From: Armatimonadota bacterium
Lineage (GTDB): Bacteria > Armatimonadota > Armatimonadia > Armatimonadales > Armatimonadaceae
Assembly: GCA_014379275.1 (NCBI GenBank)
Contig: JACMMA010000062.1
Coordinates: 1-19,029, forward strand
Direction of reading: 5' to 3'
Length of the DNA: 19,029 nucleotides
Part shown: piece after piece, positions 14,768-19,029 of the stretch
Numbering within the stretch: position 1 is the first letter of the stretch
Layout of the letters: each line of letters begins with the position of its first letter
The notes under the pieces: model-generated
Databases searched by the model: none
What the model was told of the DNA's origin: nothing
The model's input: only the letters and a program-made list of their open reading frames with translations
Translations under genes and position numbers: made by a program

Positions 14768-16123
14768 ATGCGCTCACTAATTCCCCTCCTCGCAACTCTG
14801 CCGCTGTTACTTGCCCTCCCCGCGAAAACCGCGCCCGATATGCCGTCCCATGAGCCCGCCGTGAAAACCGTTGTCGGGCGGATCGACAAATCGCGGCTAG
14901 AAGCGATAGTGCATGGACTCGCTGCGTTCCCGACCCGGCATACACTTTCCGGGGCGAATGGGGTAGACGCCGCCGCGACATGGCTAGAAGGCGAATTCGA
15001 CAAGATCGCGACCGAAAGCGGGGGGCGGTTGCAGATCGTAAAACAAACATGGACGGAGCCAGCCGGGAACCGCATACCCGCGCCCGCGGAGCTTACCAAT
15101 GTCCTCGCCACCCTGCCGGGTACCGCATCGCCGGAGCGGGTGATTGTCATCAGCGGGCACTACGACTCACGGGTGACGGACGTACTCGACGCCAAATCGG
15201 TCGCGCCCGGAGCGAACGACGATGCTTCGGGAGTCGCCGTCGTATTGGAGGTGGCGCGAGCGATGGCACTGTCGAAAGTGCGCTTCCCAGCAACCGTGAT
15301 CTTCGCCGCCGTGACAGGCGAGGAACAGGGTTTGTACGGCTCGGCGTACCTCGCGAAATCGCTCAAGGCACAGAACAAGAACGTGATCGCGATGTTCACG
15401 AACGATATCGTCGGCAACTCGCGCGGCGAGGACGGCAAGAAGGACGATAGGCGGGTGCGCGTGTTCTCGGCGGGCTTCGACCCCGGCGCGGAACCGGCAA
15501 GTCTCGCCCGGCAACGCGCCGCCGGGACGGACGCGGATTCCCCTGCGCGCACCCTCGCCCGCTCGGTGAAAATCACGGCGAGCCGTTATGTCGAGGGATT
15601 CGGTGTCGAGCTGGTGTACCGCAACGACCGCTACGGACGCGGAGGCGATCACACACCGTTCCTGCAAAACGGCTACCCGTCCGCCGTGCGCCTTACCGAG
15701 CCGAACGAGGATTGGCGGCACCAACACCAGGATCTGCGCACCGAAAACGGCGTCCAATACGGCGACCTGCCGGAGTTCGTGGACTACGCCTACCTGCGCC
15801 GCGTCGCGCAGGTGAACGCCGCCATCGTCGCCGAACTGGCTACCGCGCCCACCGCGCCGGTAAATGTCCGACTTCGGGGCGATTTATCCGCGAAAACGAC
15901 CCTGACCTGGGATGCCGTGACGGACCCTATAGCCGGATATGAGGTGCTAACCCGCCGGACGACGGCTCCCGTCTGGGAAAAAACGGTGCGCCTTCCGGCG
16001 ACGGAGGCGCGTACAGTACTGCCATACAGTAAAGACGATTACCTTTTCGCGGTTTGCGCCGTCGGCAAAACCGGGGCGCGAAGCCTTCCGACCATTCCGC
16101 TCGCCGGACCCGCCCGCCCATAA
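14768..16123 (+). CDS. Secreted M28-family zinc aminopeptidase/peptidase with C-terminal FnIII-like domain
   Basis: 451 residues with a signal peptide (1-~22). The M28 catalytic domain (~40-355) shows the expected two-zinc site: H131 in VISGHYDSR, bridging D151 in GANDDASG, catalytic/ligand pair E185-E186 in AVTGEEQGLYGS, D213 in FTNDIVGN, and a last His (H318 or H320) in DWRHQHQDL. GRGGDHTPFLQNGYP is also typical. It would hydrolyse peptides in the periplasm or outside, releasing N-terminal residues if it behaves like known M28 aminopeptidases. Residues ~361-447 look like a fibronectin-III-type beta sandwich (APVNVRLRGD, TLTWDAVTDPIAGYEV). Transcribed alone, divergently from the CsgG/FlgT-like operon. 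The exact substrate is unknown. Confidence 0.9.
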   Translation: MRSLIPLLATLPLLLALPAKTAPDMPSHEPAVKTVVGRIDKSRLEAIVHGLAAFPTRHTLSGANGVDAAATWLEGEFDKIATESGGRLQIVKQTWTEPAGNRIPAPAELTNVLATLPGTASPERVIVISGHYDSRVTDVLDAKSVAPGANDDASGVAVVLEVARAMALSKVRFPATVIFAAVTGEEQGLYGSAYLAKSLKAQNKNVIAMFTNDIVGNSRGEDGKKDDRRVRVFSAGFDPGAEPASLARQRAAGTDADSPARTLARSVKITASRYVEGFGVELVYRNDRYGRGGDHTPFLQNGYPSAVRLTEPNEDWRHQHQDLRTENGVQYGDLPEFVDYAYLRRVAQVNAAIVAELATAPTAPVNVRLRGDLSAKTTLTWDAVTDPIAGYEVLTRRTTAPVWEKTVRLPATEARTVLPYSKDDYLFAVCAVGKTGARSLPTIPLAGPARP

Positions 16124-16136
16124 CCCGCGCTTCTGC

Positions 16137-16165
16137 TTGCCTGTCTGGGTGAGATTGTGTATAAC
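16137..16165 (+). promoter_or_regulatory. Candidate promoter of the porin gene
   Basis: ttgcct (16137-16142) and tataac (16160-16165) are separated by 17 bases, matching the housekeeping consensus at 4/6 and 5/6 positions. Transcription would start near 16172 and give a leader of about 67 bases. That leader contains the 10-base palindrome ccgaattcgg (16210-16219) and ends with an AAGGA ribosome site six bases before the ATG at 16239. Confidence 0.4.
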
Positions 16166-16238
16166 CCTGGCAATCTATATTATTCCGACCGACTATTAAG
16201 AATTTTCTGCCGAATTCGGTCGCGTTGTCAAGGATTCT

Positions 16239-17577
16239 ATGCGCTCTAAATTTACCATCACTGCCTTCACTCGCCTCGCTTTATGCGGCGGGTATTTTTT
16301 CCTAACGTCTCTGGCTTTCGCCCAACAGACTCCGCCCGCTACCCCGGCCCAACCCGCTACCCCGGCTCCTCCACCGTCCTACCCGACGGCGGCGCCCCCG
16401 ATGGCTCCCGGACCGTTCACGATCCAATCCGCCGACGGCAAATCCCGTCTGAAAGTCGGCGGACTCGTCCAGTCCTATCTCCACGCATTTCCCGAAGACG
16501 GGCGCACCGGAAATAGCGCTTTCAGCCTGCGGCGTGTTCGCCCCATTCTGGACGGCGTGTTGTTCGACTTCGTCGAGTTCCGCCTCATGCCGGAGTTCGG
16601 TGAAGGACGGGCGATTTTACAGGACGCTTACGTCGACTTGCGACTCCGCCCGCAACTGCGCCTGCGCTCCGGGAAATTCAAGGTGCCGTATAGCCTGGAG
16701 CGGTTACAGATGGCTGCGGACGTGCCGTTTCTGGAGCGGTCCATCGCCGGGAACGTGATCCCGATCCGCGACGTGGGGCTGATGCTGATGACCGATCCCG
16801 ACCGAAACGGGCTGGAGCTAGAGTTCGGGATTTTTAACGGCGTCGTGGATAACGCCGCGGGGGACGGCAACGCGGATAACGCCCTAGAACTCGCGGCACG
16901 CGTGTTTTACCAACCATTCCGTAGCCGCCCCACCTCACGTCTGCGCGGATTGGGTGTCGGGATCGCGGCAACGGCCGGTTCGACGACGGAACCGCTGAGC
17001 GGGCAGACGTTCCGCACGGCGGGACGGTCGGCGTTCTTCCGTTACGCGGAGGGCGTGACCGGGGACGGCGAACGGACCCGGTTCGCGCCGCAATTTTTTT
17101 ATTACGTCGGTCCGCTCAGATTCCTCGGCGAGCATTTTACGACGCGGCAGGAAATCCGCAAGGGGGCAGCGGCAACACACGCGGTTACGAACGGATTCAA
17201 CCTGCAGGCGACCTACGTTCTGACGGGCGAGCCGACATCGTTCCGCAACCCGGTCGCCCGCCGTCCCTATGACCCGGCTACCGGGCGCGGGGGTGCCTAC
17301 GAACTGGCGGTGCGCTACTCGCAGTTCCGTGGCGACGACGAGACATTTTCCCTCAGCTTGGCAGATCCCGCGACCTCGGCGGACAAGGCGGACGCGGTGA
17401 CCATCGGGATCAATGCCTACCTGAGCGGTGACCATCGGGATCAATGCCTACCTGAACCGTCAACTCAAAGCGCAGTTAAACTACGAACGCACCGATTTCG
17501 GGCGTTCCATCCGATTCCCGACCGGCAGTCAATCCATCGAGAACGCGATCCTGGCAGGGCTACAACTAAACTTCTGA
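16239..17577 (+). pseudogene. OprO/OprP-family outer-membrane porin, frameshifted by a 31-bp tandem duplication
   Basis: Signal peptide (1-~28, ending SLAFA), then a Pro/Ala-rich linker with PATPA repeats (~31-57). The barrel follows: SRLKVGGLVQSYLHAF, LRRVRPILDGVLFDFVEFRL, AYVDLRLRPQ, RSGKFKVPYSLERLQ, all classic for phosphate/polyphosphate-type porins. At residue 386 a 31-bp unit is present twice, which shifts the frame. As written, translation leaves the porin frame and runs through a charged, non-barrel tail to a stop at 17700-17702, overlapping the next gene. With one copy removed, the frame continues NAYLNRQLKAQLNYERTDFG and ends in QLNF at 17577, the terminal-Phe beta-signal needed for barrel insertion, giving 435 residues. 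So the gene is recently broken, switchable, or the duplication is a sequencing or assembly error. Confidence 0.88.
17394..17455 (+). repeat. Exact tandem duplication, two copies of a 31-bp unit
   Basis: Copy 1 is 17394-17424 and copy 2 is 17425-17455, identical over all 31 bases (beginning gcggtgaccatc and ending gcctacctga). The bases just outside the copies do not match, so the unit is exactly 31, which is not a multiple of three. It lies inside the porin gene and causes its frameshift. Confidence 0.97.
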
Positions 17578-17612
17578 TTTTTTGTCCTGCGCCGTCCGCG
17601 CAGGACAAAAAA
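17578..17612. terminator. Strong bidirectional intrinsic terminator after the porin gene
   Basis: Perfect 15-bp stem: ttttttgtcctgcgc (17578-17592) pairs with gcgcaggacaaaaaa (17598-17612) around a five-base loop. It begins directly after the original porin stop (17575-17577). The T-run on one side and A-run on the other give a U-tract mainly for minus-strand transcripts; on the plus strand the hairpin is followed by A residues. The frameshifted porin frame reads straight through it. Confidence 0.7.
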
Positions 17613-17686
17613 ATTAGGAGAAAAGCACGGGAGCAGGACAATTGCAACGTGTCCTTCAATGAACTGGGGAGAGGTGGAAGAAAAAT

Positions 17687-18664
17687 ATGGGCGGTTTTGT
17701 AAGGAACGGGGGAGGGTTTATGGTATCAGCCTTGCTTATGGGCGGGGTCGGATGGGCGGTGCAATCGCCCCCTAAGGGTACCCCACTCGTCCCCGTCGCA
17801 CAAGTCAAGCACCCGCCGATTGACGAAATGAGTGGCATCGTCAAAAGCCAACGCTACTCAAACACCTACTGGGTGCATAATGACAGCGGCGACGTGCCCC
17901 GCTTGTTTGCATGCCGTGCGGACGGTTCGTTGATTGTTCCGGCGTGGCTGAGCGGATCGTTCTTTGGCGATACGCCCGTTGAGGGTAAACAGGCGTATCC
18001 CGGCGTCGGCGTTTCTCTGGCGGCGAACTACGACTGGGAAGACATCGCGATAGATGGTGACACACTATACGTCGGCGATGTCGGAAACAACGGCAACGCC
18101 CGCAGGGACCTTGGTGTGTACGTGATCCCCGAGCCGAACCCTGCCGAGGTAGGCGGGACGCGCATTTTGAAATGGCTCCCCGTGGCGTACCCGGATCAGC
18201 AGGCATTCCCGCCCGCGACGTGGCATTACGATTGCGAGGCACTATTCGTCGTCAAGCACAAACTGTATTTTCTGACCAAGTGGCGCACCAGCAACCAGAT
18301 CGGCGTACCGGATGTGGGAACATCACTCTACCGTTTAGATACGCAGTACACCGACCGCACGAACGTTCTGAAGCTTGTTGAAACCCGCAACGACGTGGGC
18401 GGTTGGGTGACAGCGGCGAGCGTTTCCCCGGACGGCAAAACGCTCGCCGTGCTTTGTCAGGCACCGGTTCAGTCGGTATGGCTGTTCGATATTTCGGGCG
18501 GCGGAGACAAATTCCTGTCGCGCCCCGCGCGGCGGCTCGTTTTCACCGGGGCGAAGCAATGCGAAGCCATTTGTTTTGAAGACGCGAATATGCTTCTCGT
18601 CACGAACGAACAGCGCGACATATTCCGCCTGCGGACCGCCGAATTCTCCCGCGTTACCCGATGA
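17687..18664 (+). CDS. Secreted beta-propeller-like protein of unknown function
   Basis: 325 residues. The start ATG has a ggaag ribosome site six bases upstream; a second ATG at 17720 is an alternative. Signal peptide or anchor at ~11-26 (FMVSALLMGGVGWAVQ). The body shows repeated blade-like strands: SGIVKSQRYSNTYWVHNDSG (49-68), YDWEDIAIDGDTLYVGDVGN (115-134), then RRDLGVYVIPEP, CEALFVVKHKLYFLTKW, WVTAASVSPDGKTLAVLC and NMLLVTNEQRDIFRLR. The pair of motifs W-x-H-N-D-S-G and D-W-E-D-I-A recurs in a widespread family of uncharacterised secreted proteins, probably periplasmic. It is separated from the porin by a hairpin, so it is probably transcribed on its own. No catalytic residues can be named. 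Confidence 0.75.
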   Translation: MGGFVRNGGGFMVSALLMGGVGWAVQSPPKGTPLVPVAQVKHPPIDEMSGIVKSQRYSNTYWVHNDSGDVPRLFACRADGSLIVPAWLSGSFFGDTPVEGKQAYPGVGVSLAANYDWEDIAIDGDTLYVGDVGNNGNARRDLGVYVIPEPNPAEVGGTRILKWLPVAYPDQQAFPPATWHYDCEALFVVKHKLYFLTKWRTSNQIGVPDVGTSLYRLDTQYTDRTNVLKLVETRNDVGGWVTAASVSPDGKTLAVLCQAPVQSVWLFDISGGGDKFLSRPARRLVFTGAKQCEAICFEDANMLLVTNEQRDIFRLRTAEFSRVTR

Positions 18665-18726
18665 TGCGAGGCAGTGCGAATCAAGACGGAAACGAGCAGG
18701 ATACGCCACCACACCGCCTCGTATCA
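18662..18726. terminator. Weak inverted repeat between convergent genes
   Basis: tgatgcgaggc (18662-18672) pairs with gcctcgtatca (18716-18726) at 10 of 11 positions, plus one wobble, with a loop of about 43 bases. The stem starts in the stop codon of the propeller gene and ends just before the stop of the minus-strand gene. It could slow transcription from both sides, but there is no T-run. Confidence 0.25.
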
Positions 18727-19029
18727 TCAAGGAACAAAAAAGCGTATCAGTAGCAACGTGAGCGCGATCCCGCCGCAGACCGTGATCAGTGCGGCGACGC
18801 GTAGTCGCTTGAGAAAGAATACCAGTCCCAAGCCGGTCAGGGAGATAATGACTAGGAAAATGGCGGAGATATCCACGACCTTCGACCACACAGCGCCGGA
18901 ATGGCGCCCTTTGTGCAGATCGTTCATCGCGGCAACCGCGCCCTCCTCCGTAGTTGTCAGGCGATAGGTCCCGGTGCGGCGGTCTATGTAGCCGTCAGCC
19001 GCGTAGCCGGGCGCCTTGAACGATACCAG
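18727..19029 (-). CDS. PepSY-domain-associated membrane protein, C-terminal part
   Basis: The frame is open for all 101 codons to the window edge, so the gene begins beyond 19029. The visible part starts LVSFKAPGYAADGYIDRRTG, the end of a PepSY-type periplasmic domain. It continues with MNDLHKGRHSGAVWSKVVDI and a membrane helix (AIFLVIISLTGLGLVFFLKR), the hallmark of the PepSY-associated TM family, which usually has several such helices around PepSY units. A further short helix (AALITVCGGIALTLLLIRF) ends the protein. Family members are inner-membrane proteins often linked with iron or siderophore handling or with flavin reductase-like partners; nothing here shows which. Confidence 0.85.
   Translation of the reverse strand: MVSFKAPGYAADGYIDRRTGTYRLTTTEEGAVAAMNDLHKGRHSGAVWSKVVDISAIFLVIISLTGLGLVFFLKRLRVAALITVCGGIALTLLLIRFFVP

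Noticed and set aside
16330..16400. Short repeats in the porin leader region (cccgctaccccggc twice)
   Set aside because: They encode an ordinary Pro/Ala-rich linker in frame and do not look like a separate element.

Overview
The window is GC-rich (roughly 58-60 % by eye) and densely coded. It comes from a diderm bacterium: it encodes an outer-membrane porin of the OprO/OprP type, an OmpA-like peptidoglycan-binding domain and several LPP20/FlgT/CsgG-like periplasmic proteins. Gene order and protein features do not look like a common proteobacterium. A less-studied diderm phylum (Armatimonadota-like, for example) is a guess only. No rRNA, tRNA, CRISPR, phage or intact insertion-sequence gene is visible.

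Layout. (1) Positions 1-4680, plus strand: a peptide-type ABC importer, consisting of the end of a family-5 substrate-binding protein with an unusual C-terminal membrane anchor, two permeases (DppB/DppC-like) and two ATPases (DppD/DppF-like). A visibly AT-richer patch (2282-2752) with a 78-residue membrane protein splits permeases from ATPases. (2) Positions 4681-4987: a gene-free gap holding a perfect 45-bp inverted repeat, MITE-like or terminator-like. (3) Positions 4988-9792, plus strand: a second, compact ABC operon. It encodes a substrate-binding protein with an N-terminal membrane anchor and a C-terminal OmpA domain, a permease, an ATPase, and a second anchored substrate-binding protein. 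The two binding proteins have nearly the same N-terminal anchor. (4) Positions 9822-14578, minus strand: a four-gene operon, read from 14578 downwards. It encodes an LPP20-domain secreted protein, a CsgG-like protein ending in a FlgT-C-like domain, a four-helix membrane protein and a FlgT-N-like secreted protein. No flagellar gene is nearby. (5) Positions 14768-19029: a divergently transcribed secreted M28 zinc peptidase, a porin gene broken by an exact 31-bp tandem duplication, a secreted beta-propeller-like protein and, convergent, the end of a PepSY-type membrane protein.

The most notable observations are four. The 31-bp duplication throws the porin out of frame just before its C-terminal beta-signal and could be a reversible switch. 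The second ABC importer may bridge inner membrane and peptidoglycan. The domains of the flagellar protein FlgT are spread over separate proteins in an operon without flagellar context. The 45-bp inverted repeat between the two ABC systems has TA at both edges.
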